Assembly: GCA_963606965.1 (NCBI GenBank)
Contig: CAVDAL010000037.1
Span: forward strand, 1 to 17,525
Reading direction: 5' to 3'
DNA from: CAVDAL01 sp963606965
GTDB lineage: Bacteria > Actinomycetota > Coriobacteriia > Coriobacteriales > QAMH01
Length of the DNA: 17,525 bases
Under the pieces are notes generated by a model. That model did no database searches. It worked only from the letters and a program-made list of their open reading frames with translations, and was not told the DNA's origin. This document shows, piece by piece, positions 1 through 8,400 of this stretch (positions are counted from its first letter, which is position 1; each line of letters opens with the position of its first letter). The translations under genes and the position numbers were made by a program.

Positions 1-1
1 C

Positions 2-1141
2 CCAGCTGTCATTTTATATTCCGGCGGAACAACAGGCAAAACAAAGGGCATCGTTCTTTCAAATTTGAACTTTAATGCGTTAAGCCGTCAAGTCATAAAT
101 GCAAATCCAATGTTTCGACCAGGCGACAAAATGCTTGCAGCAATGCCGCTTTTCCACGGCTTTGGCTTGGGCGTTTGCATTCATACAATGCTTGCGATGG
201 GCGGCAGGTGCATTCTTGTGCCGCGCTTTACAGCCAAAAGCTATGCAAAACTCATTGTGCGATACAGGTGCAATTTTATTGCTGGTGTGCCAACTTTATA
301 TGAAGCATTGCTGCGCTTGCCATACATGGGCAAGGCAGATTTGTCCTGTTTGAAGGGCGTGTTCAGCGGCGGCGATTCGCTTTCTGTGGAACTGAAGAAG
401 AAGTTTGACACATTCCTTTACGACCACAATGCAAGTATTCAAATTCGCGAAGGTTATGGCACAACAGAATGCGTCACAGCAAGCTGCTTGACTCCGCCAA
501 TGAAGCACAAAGAAGGAAGCATTGGCCTGCCTTTTGCAGACACATATTACAAGATTGTAAAGCCTGGCACTGATGAAGAATTGCCTTATGGTGAAGAGGG
601 TGAAATCTTGCTTTCGGGGCCTTCGCTGATGATGGGTTATCTTGACATGCCGGAAGAAACTGCGCAAACTTTGCGCAAGCATGCGGACGGCTTGACTTGG
701 CTTTATACTGGCGACTTGGGCTATATGGACGAAGAAGGCTTTGTTTACTTCCGCGGGCGAGCAAAGCGTTTGATTATTTCTTCTGGATATAACATCTATC
801 CGGCTCAGCTGGAAAATATTTTTGATGCACATGAAGACGTGCACATGAGTTGCATTATCGGTGTGCCAGACAGCTATAAAATGCAGAAGGTCAAGGCTTT
901 TGTCATGCTCAAAGAAGGTGTGCCAGCATCTGAAGCTACTCGCGAAAAACTGATGGCTTATGCTCGCAAGCACATAGCAAAATATGCAATGCCTTACGAT
1001 ATTGAATTCAGGGAAGAGCTGCCCACAACCCTTGTTGGTAAAGTTGCTTATCGCAAGCTTGAAGAAGAAGAGCTTGCAAAAATTGCTGCGCAAAATGCAG
1101 AAGAGCAAAAGCAGCAAGAGCTTGCTGGGGAAGAAGCATAG
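2..1141 (+). CDS. Acyl-CoA synthetase (AMP-binding, long-chain fatty acid-CoA ligase type), 5' truncated
   Basis: The reading frame is open from base 2, so the true start lies left of the window. The first ATG/TTG-type codons (for example TTG at 65) are internal, because family core motif A3 precedes them. The visible 379 residues show, in fragment numbering, the P-loop-like A3 motif YSGGTTGKTKG (6-16), A5 EGYGTTE (150-156), the A7 YTGDLG aspartate (about 238), A8 RAKRLIISSGYNIYP (253-267) and the A10 lysine in LVGKVAYRKL (K347). Together these make an adenylate-forming enzyme that activates a carboxylic acid to acyl-AMP and then acyl-CoA. The LSNLNFNAL segment after A3 resembles bacterial long-chain acyl-CoA synthetases (known family), so a fatty acid is the likely substrate (inference). 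The C-terminus is Glu/Gln/Lys-rich and ends at TAG 1139-1141. An in-frame tail follows that stop and is listed separately. Confidence 0.9.
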   Translation, partial: PAVILYSGGTTGKTKGIVLSNLNFNALSRQVINANPMFRPGDKMLAAMPLFHGFGLGVCIHTMLAMGGRCILVPRFTAKSYAKLIVRYRCNFIAGVPTLYEALLRLPYMGKADLSCLKGVFSGGDSLSVELKKKFDTFLYDHNASIQIREGYGTTECVTASCLTPPMKHKEGSIGLPFADTYYKIVKPGTDEELPYGEEGEILLSGPSLMMGYLDMPEETAQTLRKHADGLTWLYTGDLGYMDEEGFVYFRGRAKRLIISSGYNIYPAQLENIFDAHEDVHMSCIIGVPDSYKMQKVKAFVMLKEGVPASEATREKLMAYARKHIAKYAMPYDIEFREELPTTLVGKVAYRKLEEEELAKIAAQNAEEQKQQELAGEEA

Positions 1142-1213
1142 AATTCTGAAAATGCAGCTGCTGGCAAAGTAGCAGGAATTAAAGGCGCTGCTAGCAAAAA
1201 GTTGGCAAAATAA
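1142..1213 (+). other. In-frame open tail after the acyl-CoA synthetase amber stop
   Basis: Immediately after TAG 1139-1141 the same frame stays open for 23 codons and ends at TAA 1211-1213. The encoded residues are almost all Ala, Gly, Lys, Ser and Asn (starting NSENAAAGKVAG, ending SKKLAK), so it reads like an ordinary hydrophilic C-terminal extension. One substitution (TAG from CAG, GAG or AAG) would fuse it to the enzyme. Either a recent nonsense change clipped the tail, or the stop is sometimes read through, or the resemblance is chance. coaE and tilS also end in TAG, so TAG is a normal stop here. Confidence 0.4.
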
Positions 1214-1241
1214 AAGAAGAAGAAATAAATCGAATCTTTTC

Positions 1242-1250
1242 TGTTATGAT
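1242..1250 (+). promoter_or_regulatory. Putative extended -10 promoter for coaE
   Basis: TGTTATGAT has the TGn extension (1242-1244) and a -10 hexamer TATGAT (1245-1250). No good -35 is visible at 17 bases upstream, which extended -10 promoters can tolerate. Predicted transcription would start near 1257, giving a leader of about 80 bases before the coaE ATG. No convincing terminator separates the upstream gene from coaE, so read-through is also possible. Confidence 0.35.
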
Positions 1251-1272
1251 TGACCTCATAAAAAGAGGGGGA

Positions 1273-1318
1273 CAGCTTGGAATGTGTTCGCCACAAACGG
1301 CGGCGCACCTTTAAGCTG
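1273..1318 (+). promoter_or_regulatory. Possible structured leader upstream of coaE
   Basis: CAGCTT (1273-1278) is complementary to AAGCTG (1313-1318). Inside it, GTG (1284-1286) can pair with CAC (1306-1308), and CGCC (1289-1292) with GGCG (1299-1302) around loop ACAAAC. The combined hairpin ends 8 bases before the coaE ribosome binding site. There is no U-run after it, so it is not a typical intrinsic terminator. I cannot assign it to a known riboswitch class. Confidence 0.3.
1282..1314 (+). CDS. Possible 10-residue leader ORF upstream of coaE
   Basis: ATG 1282 to TAA 1312-1314 encodes MCSPQTAAHL. A very purine-rich Shine-Dalgarno-like stretch GAGGGGG (1265-1271) lies 10 bases upstream of the ATG, and the ORF stops 23 bases before the coaE ATG. 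It lies entirely within the possible leader hairpin. It overlaps a GTG (1284) that is in frame with coaE and could use the same ribosome site. No run of codons for a single amino acid is seen, so classical attenuation is not evident. It may be non-functional. Confidence 0.22.
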   Translation: MCSPQTAAHL

Positions 1319-1325
1319 CTTCGAC

Positions 1326-1332
1326 AGAGGAG
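1326..1332 (+). promoter_or_regulatory. Ribosome binding site that decides the coaE start
   Basis: AGAGGAG lies 5 bases before ATG 1338. That ATG places the P-loop at residues 8-15, as usual for CoaE. The longer alternative from GTG 1284 adds 18 residues with no family resemblance. Confidence 0.65.
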
Positions 1333-1337
1333 CAAAC

Positions 1338-1982
1338 ATGTATACAGTCATCATCACAGGCGGCATTGGCTCAGGCAAGTCCGAGCTAACTCGCATTTTA
1401 TGCGAAGATTTTGGCGCAACATCTTTGGATTTGGATGCTGTTGCTCATTCTCTTCTTGAAGGCAATGATTCCATGATTCAAGAACTTGTCGAGCGCTTTG
1501 GCCAAGGCATCTTGGATGAAGACGGAATGGTTGTTCGTGAAAAATTGGCGCGGCGTGCTTTTGATAATGAACAAGCGACGCAAGACATGAATGATATTAC
1601 ATTCCCATATATCATTGAAGTTGCAACAGATGCAATTTTGGGTTGCAGCTGCGCGCCTTTAAGCGATGCAAAATGCCAGATTATTGAGGTGCCGCTTTTG
1701 GACAAAGCGCCGGAATTGGCAAACTTGGCAGATGAAATTATTGCTGTTGTTGCTGAACCGCGCACGCGTTTAACCCGTGCAGTAAAACGCGGTATGGACA
1801 AAGATGATGCTATGCGCAGGTACAAAGCACAAATTGATGATGCATCGCGCATTGAATTAGCAGACACTGTTTGCACAAATGAAGGAAGCGTGGAAGACCT
1901 GAAAGCATGGGCAAAGAATTGGTGGAATGCTCGCTTTTCAGTTTTAGATTTGGGCGACAGCACCAAAGAATGTAAAGAATAG
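1338..1982 (+). CDS. coaE: Dephospho-CoA kinase
   Basis: This cytosolic enzyme phosphorylates the 3'-OH of the dephospho-CoA ribose with ATP, the last step of CoA biosynthesis. The protein of 214 residues (family about 200) opens with MYTVIITGGIGSGKS, whose Walker A motif is GGIGSGKS at residues 8-15. Asp33 sits in SLDLDAVAH and matches the conserved catalytic aspartate after the P-loop. Later features fit the lid and nucleotide-base regions: the stretch EVPLLDKAPELANLADEIIA, an Arg-rich segment (EPRTRLTRAVKRGM) and the C-terminal ADTVCTNEGSVEDL, equivalent to the family's conserved Asn-Gly segment. Start chosen by the AGAGGAG site and family alignment; GTG 1284 is an alternative giving 232 residues. 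It is followed 18 bases later by uvrB, an arrangement typical of actinobacteria. Confidence 0.93.
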   Translation: MYTVIITGGIGSGKSELTRILCEDFGATSLDLDAVAHSLLEGNDSMIQELVERFGQGILDEDGMVVREKLARRAFDNEQATQDMNDITFPYIIEVATDAILGCSCAPLSDAKCQIIEVPLLDKAPELANLADEIIAVVAEPRTRLTRAVKRGMDKDDAMRRYKAQIDDASRIELADTVCTNEGSVEDLKAWAKNWWNARFSVLDLGDSTKECKE

Positions 1983-1989
1983 AAATTCT

Positions 1990-1995
1990 AAGGGA
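1990..1995 (+). promoter_or_regulatory. Ribosome binding site for the GTG start of uvrB
   Basis: AAGGGA lies 5 bases before GTG 2001. The next in-frame ATG (2019) has no comparable site, which supports the GTG start. Confidence 0.55.
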
Positions 1996-2000
1996 TTTTT

Positions 2001-4136
2001 GTGGACAAAGCTCAAAGCATGATAATTGGCGGCAAGCGTGAAAGCGGCAATGCTTTCAGAATTGTTGCGCCTTATGAAATGTCTGGCGACCAGCCGCAAG
2101 CTGTTGAACAGCTTGTAGCCGGCGTGGAAAGCGGCATGCGCTATCAAACGCTGCTTGGCGTGACAGGTTCTGGCAAGACATTCACAATGGCAAATGTTAT
2201 TGCGCGCTGCAAAATGCCAACTCTTGTTCTTGCGCCAAACAAAACTCTGGCTGCCCAGCTTGCAACAGAGCTTAAGGAATTCTTCCCAGACAATATGGTT
2301 GTTTACTTCGTCAGCTATTATGACTATTATCAGCCTGAAGCATATGTCCCGCAAACTGATACATTTATTGAAAAAGATTCCAGCATAAATGAGGAAGTGG
2401 AAAAACTGCGTCATGCTGCAACAGCTGCGCTGCTAACCCGCAAGGACGTTGTGGTTGTTGCGTCTGTGAGCTGCATTTATGGCATTGGTTCGCCTGAAAA
2501 TTATATGGACATGGCAATCTTTTTGGACAGAAACATCCCGCTTGACCGCGATGACTTCATTCGTCGCTTGATCGATATTCAATATGACCGCAATGATTAT
2601 GAACTTGTGCGTGGAGCCTTCCGCGTGCGCGGCGACATTGTGGACGTCTTCCCGCCATATAGTGATAACGTTTTGCGCGTGGAATTTTTTGGCGATGAAG
2701 TTGATTCAATCGCAGAAATTAATAAGTTAACAGGTGAAGAAATCTTTGCTTATGAAAGCATTCCAATCTGGCCTGCATCGCATTATGTGACAAGCACGCA
2801 GGGTGTGCAAAGTGCTTTGTCTGGCATCCGCGATGAGTTGCGCGTGCGTTTGCAAGAATTTAAAAAGGATGGCAAGCTGCTAGAAGCTCAGCGCTTGGAA
2901 CAGCGCACGTCTTATGATTTAGAAATGCTTGAAACTATGGGCTTTTGCACTGGCGTTGAAAATTATTCAATGCATTTAGACGGCCGCAAGCCTGGCGAGC
3001 CGCCTTACACTTTGCTTGACTATTTTGGCGGCAAAGACTTTTTGACAATCATTGATGAAAGTCATGTGACTGTGCCGCAGGTTCGCGGCATGCATGAAGG
3101 CGACCGCAGCCGCAAAACAACACTTGTTGAACACGGCTTTCGCTTGCCAAGCGCGTTGGATAACAGGCCTTTGCGTTTTGATGAATTTGAAGAACGAATT
3201 CCGCAATTTATTTATGTCAGCGCAACACCGGGGGACTATGAAGAGCGAGTGTCGCAGCAAAATGTTGAGCAGATTATTCGCCCAACAGGCTTGCTTGACC
3301 CAGAAGTTGTTGTGCGTCCAACAAAAGGGCAAATCGATGATTTGCTTGCAGAAATTCAAGATGTTGTGAAGACGCAAAGTCGCGTGCTTGTCACAACTCT
3401 TACTAAAAAAATGGCAGAAGAATTGACGGATTATCTGCTTGAACAGGGCGTGAAAGCGCGCTATCTGCATAGCGACATTGGCACAATAGAGCGTGTGGAA
3501 ATTTTGAATGCTTTGCGTGCTGGCGAATTTGATGTTTTGGTTGGCATCAATCTTTTGCGTGAAGGTCTTGACTTGCCAGAAGTAAGCCTTGTTTGCATTT
3601 TGGATGCTGATAAAGAAGGCTTTTTGCGCAACCACAGAAGCTTGATTCAGACTATCGGCAGAGCAGCGCGCAATGTGTCTGGCAGAGTTATTATGTATGC
3701 AGATAATATTACAGATTCAATGCGTCGCGCGTTGGATGAAACTGCGCGCCGCCGCCAAATTCAGATACAATATAATGAGGAACATGGCATTGAACCGCAA
3801 ACAATTCGCAAAGCAATCAATTCAATTATCGACCAACTTGGAAGCGATGATGATGAAGTTGACGGCAGCGAAAGCTCAAAATCTTTGGCTAATGATATTG
3901 CAGCTCTTGGCAAAGATGAGCTTTTGCGCATGATTGCAATGCTTGAAGAACAGATGGCTGCATCATCTGAAGCGCTTGACTTTGAACAGGCAGCACACAT
4001 TCGCGACCAGCTGATTGCATTGCGTGCAAAGGTGGATGCTACAGATGAAGATGAAGCCTTAAAGCGCCTTAAGCAGACAGCCCGCAAAGGGAGTTTTCAA
4101 GGCTCGCGCAAAAATATGGCAAAGAGGCGCCGATGA
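2001..4136 (+). CDS. uvrB: Excinuclease ABC subunit B (UvrB)
   Basis: UvrB is the DNA-damage-verifying helicase subunit of nucleotide excision repair, loaded by UvrA and then partnering UvrC for incision. The 711 residues (family about 660-700) carry all landmarks: Walker A GVTGSGKT (53-60), the beta-hairpin YYDYYQPEAYVP starting at Y106, Walker B DESH (352-355), helicase motif VI QTIGRAARN (550-558), and a C-terminal UVR domain (about 640-678, with DFEQAAHIRDQL) that binds UvrC. An acidic Ser/Asp-rich linker precedes the UVR domain. Numbering runs 14 ahead of the E. coli protein, due to a slightly longer N-terminus (MDKAQSMIIGGKRESGNAF). The GTG start is supported by AAGGGA upstream. The stop TGA overlaps the tilS start. 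No key residue is missing, so I expect a functional protein. Confidence 0.98.
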   Translation: MDKAQSMIIGGKRESGNAFRIVAPYEMSGDQPQAVEQLVAGVESGMRYQTLLGVTGSGKTFTMANVIARCKMPTLVLAPNKTLAAQLATELKEFFPDNMVVYFVSYYDYYQPEAYVPQTDTFIEKDSSINEEVEKLRHAATAALLTRKDVVVVASVSCIYGIGSPENYMDMAIFLDRNIPLDRDDFIRRLIDIQYDRNDYELVRGAFRVRGDIVDVFPPYSDNVLRVEFFGDEVDSIAEINKLTGEEIFAYESIPIWPASHYVTSTQGVQSALSGIRDELRVRLQEFKKDGKLLEAQRLEQRTSYDLEMLETMGFCTGVENYSMHLDGRKPGEPPYTLLDYFGGKDFLTIIDESHVTVPQVRGMHEGDRSRKTTLVEHGFRLPSALDNRPLRFDEFEERIPQFIYVSATPGDYEERVSQQNVEQIIRPTGLLDPEVVVRPTKGQIDDLLAEIQDVVKTQSRVLVTTLTKKMAEELTDYLLEQGVKARYLHSDIGTIERVEILNALRAGEFDVLVGINLLREGLDLPEVSLVCILDADKEGFLRNHRSLIQTIGRAARNVSGRVIMYADNITDSMRRALDETARRRQIQIQYNEEHGIEPQTIRKAINSIIDQLGSDDDEVDGSESSKSLANDIAALGKDELLRMIAMLEEQMAASSEALDFEQAAHIRDQLIALRAKVDATDEDEALKRLKQTARKGSFQGSRKNMAKRRR

Positions 4137-5143
4137 GTAAGCTTGAAAACACGACAGCTGCATGCGGCGCGGGAATCGACGAACAAACAAGCGAAGATGC
4201 AAACTCAAAAGCCTTGCTCTTAATGGTTTCAGGCGGTTCAGATTCAATGGCGATGCTTGAAAAATTTCATGATCGCCCTAATTGCAAAGTTTTACATATC
4301 AATCATATGCTGCGCGGGAAAGAATCTGATGAAGATGAACAATTCGTTCGCAATGCTTGCAAGCGTTTGAATGTTCCGCTAGAAGTGCGCCGCATAGATG
4401 TTGCCGCACTGGCAGCACAAGGCAAAGGCGGCATGGAAGCAGCCGCGCGCGAGGCACGCTATAAATGCGCTGATGAAGTTTTGGATGCATGGTGTGCGCA
4501 TTTAAAGCTTGACCCAGACAATGGCATAATTTATACAGCTCACACACTTGATGACCGCGTTGAAACATTTTTCATGCGCGCACTTGTTGGCACAGGCCCT
4601 GGCGGCTTTGCTTCTATCCCGCGCGTGCGTGGCAGAATTGAACGTCCCTTACTGGATGAAACTAGGGAAGGCTTGCGCAATTTCTTGCGCGAACAGCATC
4701 CAAACATGCCAGATGAAAAACTATGGCGTGAAGATTCCACAAATGAAGACGGCTCAAATTTTCGTAGCAAAATTCGCATAAAATTGATGCCTGTATTGCG
4801 CGAGCTCAGACCGAATTTTGAACCATCACTTGCACGAAGCATGGACTTAATTGCACAAGAAGATGAAGCACAAGATGCACAAGCAATGCGCATTTTGCTC
4901 CTAAATGTGCAGCTCAAAGATGGTGCTGTACAGTTGCCTTGTAAAATCTTTAATGAAATTTCTGTGCCGCTTGCTCGCCGTATAATTCGCAAAGCGCTAT
5001 TGTTAGTTAATGATGAAGCGCGTCTTGAATCAAAACAAATCGAACGTATTCTGCAAAACTATGGCAAGCAAAACTTCTGCACAGAAGTTGATTCTGGCAT
5101 AAAAGTCAAAAGCGACGGCACAACATTAACGATGCATAAATAG
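4133..5143 (+). CDS. tilS: tRNA(Ile)-lysidine synthetase
   Basis: TilS attaches lysine to C34 of the CAU-anticodon tRNA-Ile using ATP, so that the tRNA reads AUA and is charged with Ile. The PP-loop SGGSDS lies at residues 33-38. Further family features are HMLRGKESDEDEQFVR, the segment GGMEAAAREARY, the TAHTLDDRVETFFMRALVGT motif, a PRVRGRIERPLL segment, and FRSKIRIKLMPVLREL near the end of the catalytic domain. At 336 residues it is of the short type, close to common actinobacterial lengths and without an evident long C-terminal extension. The N-terminus has about 27 low-conservation residues before the beta strand leading to the PP-loop. The ATG overlaps the uvrB stop (ATGA), with AAAGAGG (4121-4127) inside uvrB as ribosome site, so it is probably translationally coupled. 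It ends at TAG. Confidence 0.95.
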   Translation: MSKLENTTAACGAGIDEQTSEDANSKALLLMVSGGSDSMAMLEKFHDRPNCKVLHINHMLRGKESDEDEQFVRNACKRLNVPLEVRRIDVAALAAQGKGGMEAAAREARYKCADEVLDAWCAHLKLDPDNGIIYTAHTLDDRVETFFMRALVGTGPGGFASIPRVRGRIERPLLDETREGLRNFLREQHPNMPDEKLWREDSTNEDGSNFRSKIRIKLMPVLRELRPNFEPSLARSMDLIAQEDEAQDAQAMRILLLNVQLKDGAVQLPCKIFNEISVPLARRIIRKALLLVNDEARLESKQIERILQNYGKQNFCTEVDSGIKVKSDGTTLTMHK

Positions 5144-5231
5144 GAAAATCAAATCGTATCAAACTCCGCCAAAATGAGCATATATATATAGGTTAAGTTA
5201 TTATTCTTCACCACATATATTCGCAGCTAAG

Positions 5232-5240
5232 TGATATACT
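5232..5240 (+). promoter_or_regulatory. Putative extended -10 promoter of the giant gene
   Basis: TGATATACT contains TGn (5232-5234) followed by TATACT, one mismatch from TATAAT. There is no good -35 at the usual spacing. The predicted start near 5247 would put the stem-loop 5250-5271 almost exactly at the 5' end of the mRNA, with a leader of about 120 bases. The AT-rich (TA)5 region lies about 45 bases upstream. Confidence 0.4.
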
Positions 5241-5249
5241 TATTCGGTT

Positions 5250-5271
5250 GCAAAAGGCACAAACCTTTTGC
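5250..5271 (+). promoter_or_regulatory. Leader stem-loop 1
   Basis: GCAAAAGG (5250-5257) pairs perfectly with CCTTTTGC (5264-5271) around loop CACAAA. It is followed by TCATCTTTG, not a T-run, so it is a poor intrinsic terminator. Its place at the predicted transcript start suggests a 5' stabilising hairpin (inference). Confidence 0.55.
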
Positions 5272-5279
5272 TCATCTTT

Positions 5280-5333
5280 GTGCAAGCGAGTTTTGGTCTG
5301 AAACACACAGCCAAGGCATTTAAAAGCTTGCAC
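5280..5333 (+). promoter_or_regulatory. Leader stem-loop 2
   Basis: GTGCAAGC (5280-5287) is perfectly complementary to GCTTGCAC (5326-5333). Within the loop, TTGG-t-CTG (5293-5300) pairs with CAGCCAA (5308-5314) around loop AAACACA, with one bulged T. The structure ends about 22 bases before the ribosome site. No match to a riboswitch consensus that I recognise. Confidence 0.45.
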
Positions 5334-5354
5334 TCTTATGTAAGAAAATGTTAG

Positions 5355-5362
5355 AGAAAGGA
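5355..5362 (+). promoter_or_regulatory. Ribosome binding site of the giant gene
   Basis: AGAAAGGA lies 6 bases before ATG 5369. It fixes the start directly in front of a clean signal peptide. Confidence 0.65.
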
Positions 5363-5368
5363 TGTGAA

Positions 5369-5467
5369 ATGAGCAAAAAATGCTTATCTACATTCGCGAA
5401 AGGGCTAATTAGCATTGTGTTCTCGGTTGCTTTAGTCTTTTCGATGATTCCTGCTATGGCTTTTGCT
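5369..5467 (+). other. Signal peptide of the giant protein
   Basis: Residues 1-33: a basic n-region (MSKK, K11), a hydrophobic core (about 13-27) and a small-residue c-region ending AMAFA before AAGS. This is a classical Sec signal with signal peptidase I cleavage probably after Ala33. No YSIRK-type motif and no lipobox cysteine near the cleavage site. Confidence 0.85.
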
Positions 5468-8400
5468 GCAGCAGGAAGTAGCGTCGCAAGCGGCGCAAAC
5501 AAAATTGCGGAGGGAGGTGAACAAAATACTCTATATTCTGGAGGTGCTGGTACGCAGGAAAGCCCATATTTAATTTCAACAGCATATGACATGCAAGACT
5601 TGGCAACTGCTGTTAATGGGGGGCAGAATTATACAGACACATATTTCAAAGTCACAAACGATATCGACTTGTCTGATGTTTGCTATAAGCTTACTGGCGA
5701 AGCATCTGTAGATAAAAGCTGGACTGCAATTGGTAATAGCAGTAAAAGATTTTATGGCAATTTTGATGGTAGTGGATATACAATCTCGAACTTATATATC
5801 AATTCATCATCAGATTATGCTTCTTTGTTTGGCTGCATTGGCGACAATGCTGTAATTTCAAACTTTGTTGTAAAAGGCACAATTAAAACTGGCGCAAATA
5901 ATTTTGTTTCAGGCGTTGTTGGATATGCAGTTTCTACAAATGTTAATACTCCAATAAACATTAAAAATATCAGGTCTGAAGTAAATATCACTTCAACAAA
6001 AACTTCAGGCTGGTTTAGTAACGTTGGCGGTGTTGTAGGCAGTGCAAACAACAAAGTCATTATTGATTGCTGCGCTAATTTTGGTGATATTACAGCAGGC
6101 AATAATGTAAACAAATCTAGCCTTGGCGGCGTTGTAGGTGTTATTTCAGGCCAGCAGTTTAATCTTACCAATTGTTATAACGCAGGCGATATATCTGTTG
6201 GTGGAAACTGTCGATTTTCTGGCGCTATAGCAGGCCAAATAAATAATAGCTCATCTAAAGTAGAAGTTCAGAACAACTATAATGTTGGCTCATTAACAAT
6301 GTCTGGCACTCAAAGCAGTGCAAATGATGGCTTGGCTGGCTATGTTTATTTGACTGGCAATCAGGCAATTTGCCAAAATAACTACTATCTTGAAGGTACA
6401 TCAACAGCTAGTGGCTATTATTACAATTCTGCACACAAGCCAACTGTATTAAGCGAAAAAGAGATGAAGGCTAAGGACTTCCCTGCGACTCTTAATGCAA
6501 AAGCTTATGAATACCTGGGAGGCTCGTATCCTGTGCATATCTGGGAAGGCAAAGGCGGAACACCTACCATTACTGCTAACCCTGAAGGTGCAAGTTATAT
6601 ACAAGGCGCTGAAGCACAAGCTTTAAAGGTTGTAGCAGCATTGCCTGCAGCAGGCAAAGTTGGCGCAGACGGCACACTTTCATATCAATGGTATACAACA
6701 AATTCAGATGGCGAAGATATTGCTATCAAAGATGCAACTTCATCTTCTTATATTCCTTCAACTTCTGAAACTGCCGACAGTGAATATTGGTGTGTTGTAA
6801 CAAATAGCTTTGATGGCAAAACTACTTTTGCAACATCTGAAAAAGCTACAGTTTCTGTTAATCCAGCTGAAACTGTTATAAAGCCAGAAATCACAATTAG
6901 TGCAGATAAAAGCATTGCATATGGTGAAACTATTGCAGAAGATCCATTCAAAGTAACAGTCACAAATGATTGTGGTGACGGAACTTTAAGCTATCAGTGG
7001 TATACAACATCATCAAAAGATGATAACCAGAATGGCACAAAGATTAATGGTGCAACATCTGCAACATATGCACCAACAATCAAAGATCCAGGAACAACAT
7101 ATTATTATTGCGTTGTTACTGACAAGATTACTAATTCTGTTAATAAAGAAGAAATAGCAACAACTGTTTCAAATGTTGTAAGCCTTAGTGCAAATGCTGA
7201 AACTGTCCAAATTGGAACAGCAGACGAATTGGCAGCTTTTGCTACAGCTGTAAACAGCGGCTTAACATACAAAGGCATTGATGTTAAGTTAACAGCTGAT
7301 ATTGAACTCAGTGGTGAATGGACACCAATTGGCAACTCTTCAACTAATGAATTTAAAGGTAATTTTGATGGCCAATATCATAAAGTTACTGGTCTTTCAA
7401 TTAATACATCAAGTTTAGGTGTAGGCCTTTTTGGTAATTCATCAAATGCAACATTTAAAAATGTGAGCATTGAAGGTTCAATTACAAACAGCCGTTCTAA
7501 TACTGGCGGTCTTGTAGGTTCTGCTGAGTACGCAACTGGTTCAGAAGATTATTCTACATATGAATCTGTAATTAAGAACGTCAAGTGTAATGTTAAAGTT
7601 GAGGTTGGTAGTCAATATCAAGCTGCTGGTGTCGTTGGAAATATATCCGGCGATAATATTGCAATTGAAAATTGTGCTAACTACGGCAATATTAAAGGCT
7701 TTAATGGCATTGGCGGTATTGCTGGCTTTGCAAGAGGAAATGTTTCTATCGTTAATTGTTACAACGCTGGTTCAATTGAGAAGTCTAGCACAAGTGACTG
7801 GCTTGGTGGCATTGTTGGTAACTTCCAAGCAAATCCAACAAATGTAAAGAATTGCTATAACACTGGCAAAGTTCTAGATGGCTCTGGCGCAATATTTGGC
7901 TATGTTGCAAATAATTATGACAGCAGCTATATGGACTTTAGTAATAACTATTATTTGAATGGTTCATGTGCATCTGTTGTTGCAGAAAGCTCAGATAAAA
8001 ACTCAACATCAAAAGCTGAATTCATTGAAAATCTCAAGAATTCTGTTCTTGTTAAAGATGCTACATGGTTCGCATCTGAAAGTAGCGTTACAGCTTTAGG
8101 CTCTTCATATGTTAAAGGTGAAAGCGCTCCTGCCTTGGCTTGGGAAGCTGGCTTAAATGGCTCACCTGTTATTACAGTTCAACCAAAAGCTGGCACATGC
8201 AAAGTAGGAGAAACTGCAAACACGCTCAGTGTTGAAGCATCAATCTTGCCTGGTTTTGCATTCTCTGCTGGTGCTTTGAGCTATCAGTGGTACAAGAGTG
8301 CTACACAAAGCACAACTGGTGCTGAAAAAATTGATACTGCTACAACAGCAAGCTACACTCCTGCATCTGATACTGCTTCTTCATATTATTACTATTGTGT

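Larger units (their letters stand above)
5144..5368 (+). promoter_or_regulatory. Non-coding leader between tilS and the giant surface-protein gene
   Basis: No credible ORF is present. In order it holds a (TA)5 tract (5181-5190), an AT-rich stretch, an extended -10 candidate (5232-5240), a perfect 8-bp stem-loop (5250-5271), a second long-range stem-loop (5280-5333) and the ribosome site (5355-5362). No hairpin with a following T-run was found, so the tilS transcript end is not located. The hairpin at 5250-5271 is the only weak candidate for it. Confidence 0.7.

Noticed and set aside
296..1117. Minus-strand ORF of 273 codons opposite the acyl-CoA synthetase
   Set aside because: The + frame carries all AMP-binding motifs, while the antisense product is Cys/Phe/His-rich with no recognisable domain and no ribosome site.
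65..1141. TTG at 65 as the start of the acyl-CoA synthetase
   Set aside because: The frame is open to base 2 and the essential YSGGTTG motif lies upstream of this TTG, so the gene is truncated by the window.
2976..3635. Minus-strand ORF of 219 codons opposite uvrB
   Set aside because: It is a shadow of the strongly conserved uvrB frame with no recognisable domain.
4133..5143. TilS as a truncated or damaged gene because it is shorter than the E. coli protein
   Set aside because: The PP-loop and the other catalytic-domain motifs are intact, and short TilS proteins are usual in several actinobacteria.
5250..5271. Intrinsic terminator of tilS
   Set aside because: The stem is strong but AT-rich, and the sequence after it (TCATCTTTG) is not a T-run. 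Its position at a predicted transcript start favours a leader element.
5320..5592. Minus-strand ORF of 90 codons across the giant gene's start
   Set aside because: It overlaps the leader, ribosome site and signal peptide on the other strand. It is a mirror of the signal-peptide coding and has no independent support.
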